Below the pieces are notes generated by a model. The model made no database searches and had not been told where the DNA came from. It was given only the letters and a program-made list of their open reading frames with translations. From positions 73,160 through 137,159 of the forward strand of contig JAYFQX010000007.1 in the NCBI GenBank assembly GCA_034926635.1: a stretch of 64,000 nt of DNA, in the 5' to 3' direction. Made by a program: the position numbers and the translations under genes. This stretch comes from Christensenella sp034926635. GTDB taxonomy: Bacteria > Bacillota > Clostridia > Christensenellales > Christensenellaceae. Below, piece after piece: positions 48,803 to 58,500 of this stretch (its first letter is position 1; each line of letters starts with the position of its first letter).

Positions 48803-50149
48803 ATGGCAAAGCTAAAGACACAGTTTGTTTGCGGGGAATGCGGTTATTCCAGTGGAAAATGGTCTGGGAAATGTCCGTCCTGCGGGCAGTGGAATACTAT
48901 GGTAGAAGAAGTAGTAGATGCCTCTCCCGCGGCAAGAAAATCGGCAACGCCCGCAAAAATTATTACCTTTGATAAAATAAAAACCCAGGAAGGGAAACGC
49001 TTTTGTACTGGAATCGGAGAATTTGACCGCGTACTTGGCGGAGGGGTCGTTCCTGGGGGCGTATGTCTTGCCGGAGGAGAACCTGGAATCGGGAAATCTA
49101 CTCTTTTTTTGCAAATCGCTGATAAACTGACGGCGCAGGGAAAGGTGCTATATGTTTCCGGAGAAGAATCCCCGGCGCAGATTAAGATGCGGGCACAGCG
49201 CCTTGGAATAGCGGAAAACATTTTCTTGATGGCGGAAACAGAAGTAGGCAGCATCCTTGCGGGGATTGAAGAGCTGAAACCGGCTTTTTTGATTGTAGAT
49301 TCTATCCAAACGCTGTATGACGCGAATCTGTCTTCCGCGCCGGGAAGCGTTGCACAGGTTAGGGGATGCGCGTCCGCGCTGACGCAGGCTGCAAAGCGTA
49401 TGGGGATCGCATCTTTTATTATCGGTCATGTCACCAAAGAAGGCGCGATCGCTGGACCGCGGGTGCTTGAGCATATCGTGGATACGGTTCTTTATTTTGA
49501 GGGAGAGCGTACTTCGAACCTGCGTATTTTACGCGCTGTAAAGAACCGTTTTGGTTCAACTGATGAAATCGGTGTGTTTGAAATGCGGGATGTGGGCATG
49601 ATGGAAGTTAAAAATCCGACGATGCTGTTTGAAAGCGATTTTTTAAGCGGGCTTTCCGGCATTTCCGTTTTTGCGGCGACACAAGGAACGCGTCCGATGC
49701 TGCTGGAAATCCAATCGCTATGTTCTCATACGCAATTGACAATTCCCCGCAGGCTGTGTTCGGGGATAGATGCAAACAGGCTTTATATGATTTGTGCAGT
49801 GCTGGAAAAGAAGATCGGGCTGAAGCTATATAATCAGGATATTTTCGTTAATGTTGCCGGCGGGATCAAAGTAAGCGAATATGCGGCAGATCTTGCTATG
49901 GCGGTTTCGATTGTATCGTCGATGCGCAATCTTCCCGTACCAAGGGATACAGCGTTTATAGGTGAGATCGGGCTCTCCGGGGAGATCAGGCATGTTGCAC
50001 AGCTTTCCAAGCGCGTGGCGGAATGCGTGAAAATGGGGGCAAAACGGGTGTTTGTTCCATCATGCAGCATGGAAAAAAATATGGGAAACAAAATGCTTGC
50101 GGTAGAAGGCGTGGTAACGCTTTCCGATGTTTTTGAAAAAGTTTTTTAA
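48803..50149 (+). CDS. radA: DNA repair protein RadA (Sms)
   Basis: The product is 448 aa. The N-terminal zinc finger (C10, C13, C24, C27), Walker A GEPGIGKST, the RadA-specific KNRFG motif and a C-terminal Lon-like domain (ADLAMAVSIVSS, GEIGLSGEIRHV) are all present. RadA aids branch migration in recombination. In many Firmicutes radA is followed by disA; here disA is absent and yacL follows after 143 nt. Confidence 0.97.
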   Translation: MAKLKTQFVCGECGYSSGKWSGKCPSCGQWNTMVEEVVDASPAARKSATPAKIITFDKIKTQEGKRFCTGIGEFDRVLGGGVVPGGVCLAGGEPGIGKSTLFLQIADKLTAQGKVLYVSGEESPAQIKMRAQRLGIAENIFLMAETEVGSILAGIEELKPAFLIVDSIQTLYDANLSSAPGSVAQVRGCASALTQAAKRMGIASFIIGHVTKEGAIAGPRVLEHIVDTVLYFEGERTSNLRILRAVKNRFGSTDEIGVFEMRDVGMMEVKNPTMLFESDFLSGLSGISVFAATQGTRPMLLEIQSLCSHTQLTIPRRLCSGIDANRLYMICAVLEKKIGLKLYNQDIFVNVAGGIKVSEYAADLAMAVSIVSSMRNLPVPRDTAFIGEIGLSGEIRHVAQLSKRVAECVKMGAKRVFVPSCSMEKNMGNKMLAVEGVVTLSDVFEKVF

Positions 50150-50292
50150 TGGATTCTGAAAATGTTCACATGCAAGACATAAAAATTGTTTAATATAATA
50201 AGAGAAGAACCTTATAATCCGGCATGGCGCCGGTGGAAAAAGGAATAATCAGGGAAATATGACTCATACTATAACAGGAAAGGAGATAAGAA

Positions 50293-51396
50293 ATGTTTTA
50301 TAAACTGATGCGGCTTTTTGTTGCGGTACTGGGATTTTTAGTAGGACCGGGCATTGTGCTTCTGTGTGTGACCATCTATAATTATTTCGCCGCGACGGAT
50401 TTATTTCTAAATTTTCAAACATGGGTGCCGTTTGTCATTTGTATTGTAAGTGGAATTATTTCTGGAATTATTTTTTTGGGATTATCCGGCAGACTGGCAA
50501 AAGCGTTTGAAAAGAATACGAAGACAATAGAGGCGAAATTGGATGCAACACCGACCATGACGCTTTTTTCCGGAACGATCGGTCTGATTGCGGGGCTTGT
50601 GGTGGCGGCGTTGATTTCAGTGATTATCGGCTTAATTCCGGTGGCGTGGATTTCTATCCCGCTTACCATTATGGACTATTTGATCTTTGGTTCCATCGGT
50701 CTTTCCATCGGCGTAAAGCGGAAGGTGGAAATTTCCGGGATCTTTCACGGTAAAAAGCAGGGAAGTGCAAAAAACGCGGAGGCGAAACTGCACGGGAATG
50801 TAGTGTCACCTAAGATTCTTGATACCAGCGTTATTATTGACGGCAGGATCTTTGATATCTGTAAAACCGGGATGTTTGAAGGCGAGATTATCGTACCGGA
50901 ATTTGTGCTCAAGGAACTTCAAAAAATTGCTGATTCTTCCGACGGCATGAAAAGGACGCGCGGACGGCGCGGACTTGATATCCTGGGGGAGATGCAAAAA
51001 GAAGCGAAAATCCCGCTTAAGGTTTTAGATATTGATTATGAGGACGTACCGGAAGTTGATATTAAACTGCTGAAGCTTGCTAGGGATATTGGCGGAACAG
51101 TGGTAACAAATGATTATAACCTGAATAAGGTTGCAATGGTGCAGGATGTCGCAGTTTTCAATATCAATGAGCTGGCGAATGCAGTAAAACCCATTTTGAT
51201 TTCTGGAGAAGAGCTGCAAGCCACTATCGTCAAGGACGGGAAGGAACAAAACCAGGGGATTGCATATCTGGAGGACGGGACGATGATTGTTGTAGAAGGC
51301 GCTCGCGGCATGATTGGACAGACGATGCAGGTAATTGTAACAAGCGTACTGCAGACTGCTGCCGGGCGAATGATCTTTGCGAAAATGAAAGTGTGA
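50293..51396 (+). CDS. PIN/TRAM-domain membrane protein (YacL type)
   Basis: The product is 367 aa. Four transmembrane helices (about residues 1-150) are followed by a PIN nuclease domain with conserved Asp residues (ILDTSVIIDGRIFDI, VTNDYNLNKVA). A C-terminal TRAM domain (GKEQNQGIAYLEDGTMIVVEGA) completes the YacL layout. The PIN domain is predicted to cleave RNA; the role is unknown. The upstream gap contains a TATAAT at 50194-50199 with a weak -35. Terminator 51414-51450 follows. Confidence 0.9.
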   Translation: MFYKLMRLFVAVLGFLVGPGIVLLCVTIYNYFAATDLFLNFQTWVPFVICIVSGIISGIIFLGLSGRLAKAFEKNTKTIEAKLDATPTMTLFSGTIGLIAGLVVAALISVIIGLIPVAWISIPLTIMDYLIFGSIGLSIGVKRKVEISGIFHGKKQGSAKNAEAKLHGNVVSPKILDTSVIIDGRIFDICKTGMFEGEIIVPEFVLKELQKIADSSDGMKRTRGRRGLDILGEMQKEAKIPLKVLDIDYEDVPEVDIKLLKLARDIGGTVVTNDYNLNKVAMVQDVAVFNINELANAVKPILISGEELQATIVKDGKEQNQGIAYLEDGTMIVVEGARGMIGQTMQVIVTSVLQTAAGRMIFAKMKV

Positions 51397-51413
51397 CGAT
51401 AAGAATGAGACAG

Positions 51414-51450
51414 AAAGACAGGACGGAATACAGCCCGTCCTGTCTTTTGT
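51414..51450 (+). terminator. Terminator after yacL
   Basis: AAAGACAGGACGG (51414-51426) pairs with CCGTCCTGTCTTT (51435-51447), with an 8-nt loop. Confidence 0.88.
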
Positions 51451-51493
51451 GATTAACGACAAAATTATTAAAATAAAAAGCAAAAAATAGTTC

Positions 51494-51522
51494 TTGACAT
51501 CTTGATTTCCGTGTGATAATAT
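51494..51522 (+). promoter_or_regulatory. Promoter of rpoBC
   Basis: A perfect TTGACA (51494-51499), a 17-bp spacer and TAATAT (51517-51522, alternative GATAAT at 51515) predict a leader of about 155 nt before rpoB. Confidence 0.7.
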
Positions 51523-51588
51523 AGTAAACTGCATTAGCATAGTTGTACTGTGGAAAATTGTCCCTATGTGATTTCCGGCAGACATGCC

Positions 51589-51617
51589 GCAATCGCCTCT
51601 ATAGAGCGCTTTTTTTG
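51589..51617 (+). terminator. Terminator-like element in the rpoB leader
   Basis: A short stem CTC/GAG, extended by GC pairs across a bulge around CTCTATAGAG, is followed by a T7 run (51610-51616). It lies between the promoter and rpoB and could attenuate rpoBC. Confidence 0.4.
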
Positions 51618-51684
51618 CAGCAGCGATGCTCGTGGCAAAGTATGTGTTAAGTAATCAATTTTAATATAGGAGTTGTTGTTGAGT

Positions 51685-54600
51685 ATGCACGAAGTTAAGT
51701 TTGGAACAAATAAGAGGATGAGCTTTTCCAAGATCAAAGAAGTTCTAGACATGCCGGACTTAATCGAAATCCAAAAGAACTCTTACAAAAGATTTTTGGA
51801 GGAAGGACTGGGTGAAGTACTGCAAGACATTTCCCCTATTACCGATTATTCCGAAAATTTAGTTTTAGAGTTTGTAGACTACAGAATCTTAGACACTCCC
51901 AAATATGATGTGGAGGAATGCAAGGAGAGGGACGTAAATTATGCGGCTCCTTTAAAGGTGCAGGTTCGTTTGCTGAACAAGGAAACGGGCGAGGTAAAAG
52001 AGCAGGAAGTCTTTATGGGAGATTTTCCCCTGATGACAGAAAAAGGTACTTTTATCATCAATGGCGCAGAGCGTGTTATTGTTTCGCAGCTTGTCCGCAG
52101 CCCTGGCGTTTATTATGGCGAAGCAAAGGATAAAACCGGGAAGGATCTATTCAGTTCAACGGTTATCCCAAACCGAGGCGCGTGGCTTGAGTATGAAACG
52201 GACTCTAACGATTGCATGTATATCCGTGTGGACCGGACGCGTAAGCTTCCCGTCACTGTTTTTCTTCGTGCGATGGGGCTTTCTCAGGACAGCGACCTGC
52301 GCGAGTTTTTTGGGGATGACGAAAATATCGAGGCCACCATTAAAAAGGACAATACTTCCAATAAGGAAGAAGGCTTGATCGAAATTTACAAAAGGCTGCG
52401 TCCGGGTGAGCCGCCGACAGTGGAAAGCGCAAATATTTTGCTGACATCGTTATTTTTCGATCCAAAACGCTATGACCTTGCGCGTGTCGGACGGTATAAA
52501 TTTAATAAAAAGCTGGCACTTGCAGACAGAATTACCGACCAAGTGGCGGCAACTAATGTTATCAACAAAGAAACCGGAGAACTGCTGGTTGCCGAAGGCG
52601 ATGTGATTACCGCGAAAAAAGCGCTTGTAATTGAAAACGCAGGTATCAATATCGTAGATCTTTCGATTGGCGAAAATGTAGTGCGCGTTCACGGGAATAA
52701 TTTCGTAGACGCATCTAAGCACCTCAGTTTTGATCCTGCTGATGTTGGGATCAACGAGAAGGTATACTATCCGGCGTTAAAAGAGCTTTTGGATGAGTTC
52801 GGGTCAGATAAAAAGGTCTTAAAAGAAAAACTGGCGGAAAATATTTCGATTTTGATCCCGAAGCATATTATTGTAGATGATATGTTTGCTTCAGTCAGCT
52901 ATTTTCTTGGACTTAAGCATGGGCTTGGTCTGACCGACGACATCGACCATCTGGGCAACAGAAGGCTTCGGAGCGTGGGTGAATTGCTGCAAAATCAGAT
53001 TCGAGTAGGGCTGACAAGGCTGGAGAGGGTAGTTCGCGAGAGAATGTCCATTCAGGACATGGACGTGGCGACGCCTTCCAACCTGATTAATATTCGACCA
53101 GTGACGGCTTCCATTAAAGAGTTTTTCGGTTCGTCACAGCTTTCACAGTTTATGGATCAGACAAACCCGCTTGCCGAGCTGACGCACAAAAGAAGGTTGT
53201 CGGCATTGGGACCGGGCGGACTGAATCGTGACCGCGCAAGTTTTGACGTGCGTGACGTTCACCATTCGCATTATGGACGCATGTGCCCGATCGAGACGCC
53301 TGAAGGACCGAACATCGGCCTCATCGGTTCGTTGTCCACCTATGCGCGGATCAACGAATACGGGTTTATTGAAACACCGTTCCGTATCATTGATAAGAAG
53401 AACGGTCTGGTGTCTGATAAAGTAGAATATATGACGGCGGATCAGGAAGAAGACCTGATCGTTGCGCAGGCAAACGAGCCGATTGACGAGAACGGAAAGT
53501 TTGAGCACGAACGTGTTATGTGCCGTGTGCGCGATCAAATCGTTGAAGTTTCTCGTGATGAAGTAGATCTGATGGACGTATCGCCAAAGCAGCTTGTATC
53601 GGTTGCCACATCCCTCATTCCGTTCTTGGAAAACGATGATGCGAACCGTGCGCTGATGGGCTCTAACATGCAGAGGCAGGCTGTGCCGTTGCTGATCCCG
53701 GAATCCCCGGTGGTAGGAACGGGTATGGAATATAAGTCTGCATACGATTCCGGCGTGCTCTCCATCGCAAAAAAATCAGGAATAGCCAAGGTGGTTACCG
53801 CTGATAAAATTGTTGTATCGAATGACGATGGGACAGAGTCCCGGTTTAATTTGATTAAATTTGCGCGTTCTAACCAGGGAACCTGTATTAACCAGCTTCC
53901 TATCGTATATGAAGGACAGCAGATCAAGGCGGGACAAGTTCTCGCAGACGGACCGTCTACCGACCACGGCGAACTTGGTCTTGGTAAAAATGTGTTGGTA
54001 GGCTTCATGACGTGGGAAGGCTATAACTATGAGGACGCGATGCTCTTATCCGAACGCCTTGTGAAAGATGATGTCTTTACCTCGATCCATGTGGAAGAAT
54101 ATGAAGCGGAGGCTCGCGACACTAAGCTTGGACCGGAAGAAATCACACGCGATATTCCAAATGTAGGCGAGGATGCGCTTAAGGATCTTGATGCGCGCGG
54201 TATCGTTCGAATCGGCGCAGAAGTACGCAGCGGAGATATCCTTGTTGGCAAGGTTACTCCAAAAGGCGAAACAGAGCTTACGGCAGAAGAACGTTTGTTG
54301 CGTGCGATTTTTGGTGAGAAGGCGCGTGAAGTACGCGATACGTCCCTGAGAGTACCTCATGGTGAAGGCGGCGTCGTGGTCGATGTGAAGATTTTTACTC
54401 GCGAAAACAAAGATGAACTGACAGCGGGTGTCAATAAACTGGTGCGTGTCTATATCGCACAGAAACGGAAAATATCCGTGGGCGATAAAATGGCAGGACG
54501 CCATGGTAACAAGGGTGTTATTTCGCGCATTCTGCCGATGGAGGATATGCCGTTCCTTCCGGATGGCACACCCCTTGATATCGTGCTGAATCCTCTGGGC

Positions 54601-55470
54601 GTACCTTCCCGTATGAATATCGGGCAGGTTTTGGAGGTGCATCTCGGCATGGCCGCGCGTGCGCTTGGTTATAAAGTGGCGACGCCGGTATTTGACGGTG
54701 CATCGGAGGAAGATATTGAAGAATTGCTCGCAAAGAGCGGGCTTTCGCCGGACGGAAAGACGGTGCTTTATGACGGACGCAGCGGTGAGCCGTTTGAAAA
54801 TCGTGTTACCGTGGGTTATATGTATATTTTGAAACTGCATCATTTGGTGGATGATAAGATTCACGCGCGTTCCACAGGCCCTTATTCCCTGGTTACGCAG
54901 CAGCCTTTGGGTGGCAAAGCGCAATTCGGCGGACAGCGTTTCGGGGAAATGGAGGTTTGGGCGCTGGAAGCATATGGCGCAGCAAACACTCTACAGGAGA
55001 TTTTGACTGTGAAATCGGATGATGTTGTCGGACGTGTGAAAACATATGAAGCCATCGTCAAGGGTGAAAACATACCAGAGCCGGGCGTTCCGGAATCTTT
55101 TAAGGTTCTGATCAAGGAAATGCAGAGCCTGGGTCTGGATATTAAGGTGCTTTCTGAAGACCGCGGCGAAATTGCCATTAAGGAATCGGATGAAGACGAC
55201 GGCATGATGATGGATATCAATATCGCCGGTGTGGAAGACCTTCCTGCGGAAGACGAGGAATTCGATTCCGGGGATATGGTGATAGATGATCTGGATGATC
55301 TTTCTATCGATGAGCTTGATTTGCCGGATATCAATATGCTGGAAGAAGAAGAAATTGATTTCGACGATTTTGCGGACGATGTAATCCCCGATCTTGATGT
55401 AGAAGAAGAAATTGATTTAACAGGGGATTTGAATATCGACGCAGACGGCATAAATGACGACGATATGTAA
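51685..55470 (+). CDS. rpoB: RNA polymerase subunit beta
   Basis: The product is about 1261 aa. It starts MHEVKFGTNKRMSFSKIKEV and contains the rifampicin region (SSQLSQFMDQTNPLAELTHK, RRLSALGPGGLNRDRA, all wild-type-like), the GEKAREVRD region, and the C-terminal AYGAANTLQEILTVKSDD. The last ~97 residues are a strongly acidic, repeated D/E-rich extension. ATG 51685 is preferred because clostridial RpoB proteins begin M-x-x-V; TTG 51679 has a better SD spacing (AGGAG, 6 nt). rpoC follows 61 nt later. Confidence 0.97.
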   Translation: MHEVKFGTNKRMSFSKIKEVLDMPDLIEIQKNSYKRFLEEGLGEVLQDISPITDYSENLVLEFVDYRILDTPKYDVEECKERDVNYAAPLKVQVRLLNKETGEVKEQEVFMGDFPLMTEKGTFIINGAERVIVSQLVRSPGVYYGEAKDKTGKDLFSSTVIPNRGAWLEYETDSNDCMYIRVDRTRKLPVTVFLRAMGLSQDSDLREFFGDDENIEATIKKDNTSNKEEGLIEIYKRLRPGEPPTVESANILLTSLFFDPKRYDLARVGRYKFNKKLALADRITDQVAATNVINKETGELLVAEGDVITAKKALVIENAGINIVDLSIGENVVRVHGNNFVDASKHLSFDPADVGINEKVYYPALKELLDEFGSDKKVLKEKLAENISILIPKHIIVDDMFASVSYFLGLKHGLGLTDDIDHLGNRRLRSVGELLQNQIRVGLTRLERVVRERMSIQDMDVATPSNLINIRPVTASIKEFFGSSQLSQFMDQTNPLAELTHKRRLSALGPGGLNRDRASFDVRDVHHSHYGRMCPIETPEGPNIGLIGSLSTYARINEYGFIETPFRIIDKKNGLVSDKVEYMTADQEEDLIVAQANEPIDENGKFEHERVMCRVRDQIVEVSRDEVDLMDVSPKQLVSVATSLIPFLENDDANRALMGSNMQRQAVPLLIPESPVVGTGMEYKSAYDSGVLSIAKKSGIAKVVTADKIVVSNDDGTESRFNLIKFARSNQGTCINQLPIVYEGQQIKAGQVLADGPSTDHGELGLGKNVLVGFMTWEGYNYEDAMLLSERLVKDDVFTSIHVEEYEAEARDTKLGPEEITRDIPNVGEDALKDLDARGIVRIGAEVRSGDILVGKVTPKGETELTAEERLLRAIFGEKAREVRDTSLRVPHGEGGVVVDVKIFTRENKDELTAGVNKLVRVYIAQKRKISVGDKMAGRHGNKGVISRILPMEDMPFLPDGTPLDIVLNPLGVPSRMNIGQVLEVHLGMAARALGYKVATPVFDGASEEDIEELLAKSGLSPDGKTVLYDGRSGEPFENRVTVGYMYILKLHHLVDDKIHARSTGPYSLVTQQPLGGKAQFGGQRFGEMEVWALEAYGAANTLQEILTVKSDDVVGRVKTYEAIVKGENIPEPGVPESFKVLIKEMQSLGLDIKVLSEDRGEIAIKESDEDDGMMMDINIAGVEDLPAEDEEFDSGDMVIDDLDDLSIDELDLPDINMLEEEEIDFDDFADDVIPDLDVEEEIDLTGDLNIDADGINDDDM

Positions 55471-55531
55471 CGAAAAAGGTACTGGGAAGTTTAGAATTTT
55501 TTTGACATAGCAGAGAGGAGAGGAGTTACCT

Positions 55532-58500
55532 TTGTTTGAACTCAACACTTTTGATTCGATTCAGATCGGTCTTGCGTCCCCGGAGAAAATCCGCGAGTGG
55601 TCGCACGGCGAGGTAAAAAAACCCGAGACGATTAACTATCGTACGCTGAAGCCGGAAAAGGACGGTCTGTTCTGCGAGCGTATTTTCGGACCTACAAAGG
55701 ACTGGGAGTGCCATTGCGGAAGATATAAGAGGATTCGGTATAAGGGTATTGTATGCGAGAAGTGCGGCGTAGAAGTAACGCGTGCCAAGGTGCGTCGTGA
55801 ACGTATGGGTCACATTGAACTGGCAGCGCCGGTATCGCATATCTGGTATTTTAAGGGGATCCCGTCCAGGATGGGGCTTTTGCTTGATATGTCTCCGCGT
55901 TCTTTGGAAAAGGTGCTTTATTTTGCGGCGTTTGTTGTAACCGATCCCGGTGAAACTGGACTCGAGTATAAACAGCTTTTGACAGATAAAGAATATCGCG
56001 AAGCGCAGGCAAGATTTGGCGAAGACGCTTTTTCCGCCGGTATGGGCGCGGAAGCGGTCAAGGTTTTACTGAAAAATGTAGAGCTGGAAAAAGAAGCGGA
56101 ACAGCTGCGCGAAGAGCTGAAAACCTGTACAGGACAAAAGCGTGTCCGCGCAATTAAGCGTCTTGAGGTTGTAGAGGCGTTCCGCCAGTCCGGGAATAAG
56201 CCGGAATGGATTATTATGGATGTGGTTCCGGTCATTCCCCCGGAGCTGCGGCCTATGGTACAGCTGGACGGCGGTAGGTTTGCAACATCTGACTTAAACG
56301 ATTTATACCGCCGCGTGATCAACCGCAACAACCGTTTGAACAGGTTGCTGCAGTTGCGTGCACCGGATATTATTGTACGTAATGAAAAACGCATGCTGCA
56401 GGAAGCAGTAGATGCCTTGATCGATAATGGCAGACGCGGTCGTCCTGTAACAGGACCGGGCAACCGCCCGCTTAAGTCTCTTTCGGATATGCTGCGCGGC
56501 AAGCAGGGGCGTTTCCGCCAGAACTTGCTTGGAAAGCGCGTTGACTATTCCGGTCGAAGCGTTATTGTTGTCGGACCGGAACTGAAAATGTACCAGTGCG
56601 GTCTGCCAAAAGAAATGGCGTTGGAGCTTTTTAAACCTTTTGTTATGAAAAAGCTGGTAGAAGAAGGCTTTGCTCACAACATCAAATCTGCGAAGCGGAT
56701 GGTGGAAAAGGTGCGTCCGGAGGTATGGGATGTACTGGAAGAAGTGATCAAAGGGCATCCGGTGCTTCTCAACCGTGCCCCCACGCTGCACAGGCTGGGC
56801 ATTCAGGCGTTTGAGCCGATTTTGGTAGAAGGTCGTGCAATCAAACTGCATCCGCTTGCTTGTACTGCCTATAACGCAGACTTTGACGGTGACCAAATGG
56901 CTGTTCACGTGCCGTTGTCCGTAGAAGCGCAGAGCGAAGCGAGATTTTTGATGCTTGCGGCAAACAATATTTTGAAACCGCAGGATGGAAAACCGGTTGT
57001 ATCGCCAACGCAGGATATGGTTATTGGTTCTTATTACCTGACGATCCATCGTCCTGGCGCGAAGGGAGAGGGCAGTATCTTTGCTTCGCCTGACGAAGCG
57101 ATCCTTGCCTACAACACCGGTAATATCGACTTACAGGCAATGGTGAAGATCCGTGTTACAAAAGAAGTAAACGGTGAAATGAAGACGGGGATTATCGAGA
57201 CAACCACAGGACGCGTGATTTTCAATCAGGCGATTCCGCAGGATCTCGGATATATGGACCGTAGCAAGCCGGAAAACGAATTAAAATTTGAGGTTGATAA
57301 CCTGATTGACAAGAAGCAGCTTGGAAAAATTGTTGATTTGTGCTTTGCCAAGCTTGGACCGACTAAGACCTCTTATGTTTTGGACGCGATTAAAAAGCAA
57401 GGCTTCCACTATTCCACGATCGGTGCGATTACGGTTTCCGTATCGGATATTAAGATACCGCCGGCGAAAAAGCAGTTGATTCAGGAAGCGGAAGAAAAGG
57501 TTCTCAAAATTGAAAAACAATATAAGCGCGGACTTCTGACTGATAAGGAAAAGAAGGATAGTGCGGTTAAAGTTTGGGAGATGACGACCAACAAGGTAAC
57601 GGACGCTCTGATGAAGAGTCTTGACAGGTTTAATCCCATTTACATGATGGCGAATTCCGGTGCCCGTGGTTCTACGAACCAGATCAGGCAGCTTGCCGGG
57701 ATGCGTGGATTGATGGCTGATCCAAATGGTGAGATTATTGAAATCCCGATCAGGGCGAACTTCCGTGAAGGGCTTACGGTTCTGGAATACTTTATTTCGT
57801 CTCACGGCGCAAGAAAAGGACTTGCAGATACAGCACTTCGTACGGCTGACTCGGGGTACCTGACACGCCGTCTGGTAGATGTATCGCACAACGTGATTGT
57901 TCGTGAGGTGGATTGCTTTGAGAACCTCGGCGAACAAGTACAGGGAATTCCGCTGCGTAACCTCACGAATTCGAATGGCAAAGAAATAATCGAACCATTG
58001 GAAGACAGAATTCGCGGTCGTTATACGGCAAAAGACGTAGTAGATCCCAAGGGGAATTTGGTGCTGGCTGCAAACCAGATGATCACCTCGAAGCTTGCAA
58101 AGAAGATCGTAGATGCCGGGATCGAGGAAGTATACGTCCGCTCAGTATTCACTTGTAAGAGTGAGCACGGGGTTTGCGCGAAGTGCTATGGCGCAAATAT
58201 GGCGACCGGCAATCTGGTAGATATTGGTGAAGCGGTCGGCGTTATCGCGGCACAGTCAATCGGCGAGCCCGGTACACAGCTTACGATGAGAACGTTCCAT
58301 ACGGGCGGCGTTGCAGGCGGCGATATCACACAGGGTCTTCCGCGTGTAGAGGAATTGTTTGAGGCAAGAAAACCGCGCGGTCTGGCGGTGATTTCGGAGA
58401 TCGCAGGGACAGTGACCGTCAATGATACACGCAAAAAACGTGAAATTACGGTGGCGAACGATGCCGGCGAAGCAAAGACATACCTCATCCCATACGGCGC

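Noticed and set aside
52061..52378. Alternative-frame ORFs inside rpoB
   Set aside because: They overlap an intact conserved gene and have no supporting signal.
53143..55451. Long open frames on the minus strand of rpoB, rpoC, fusA and others
   Set aside because: They are shadows of conserved + strand genes and have no SD or recognisable protein motif.
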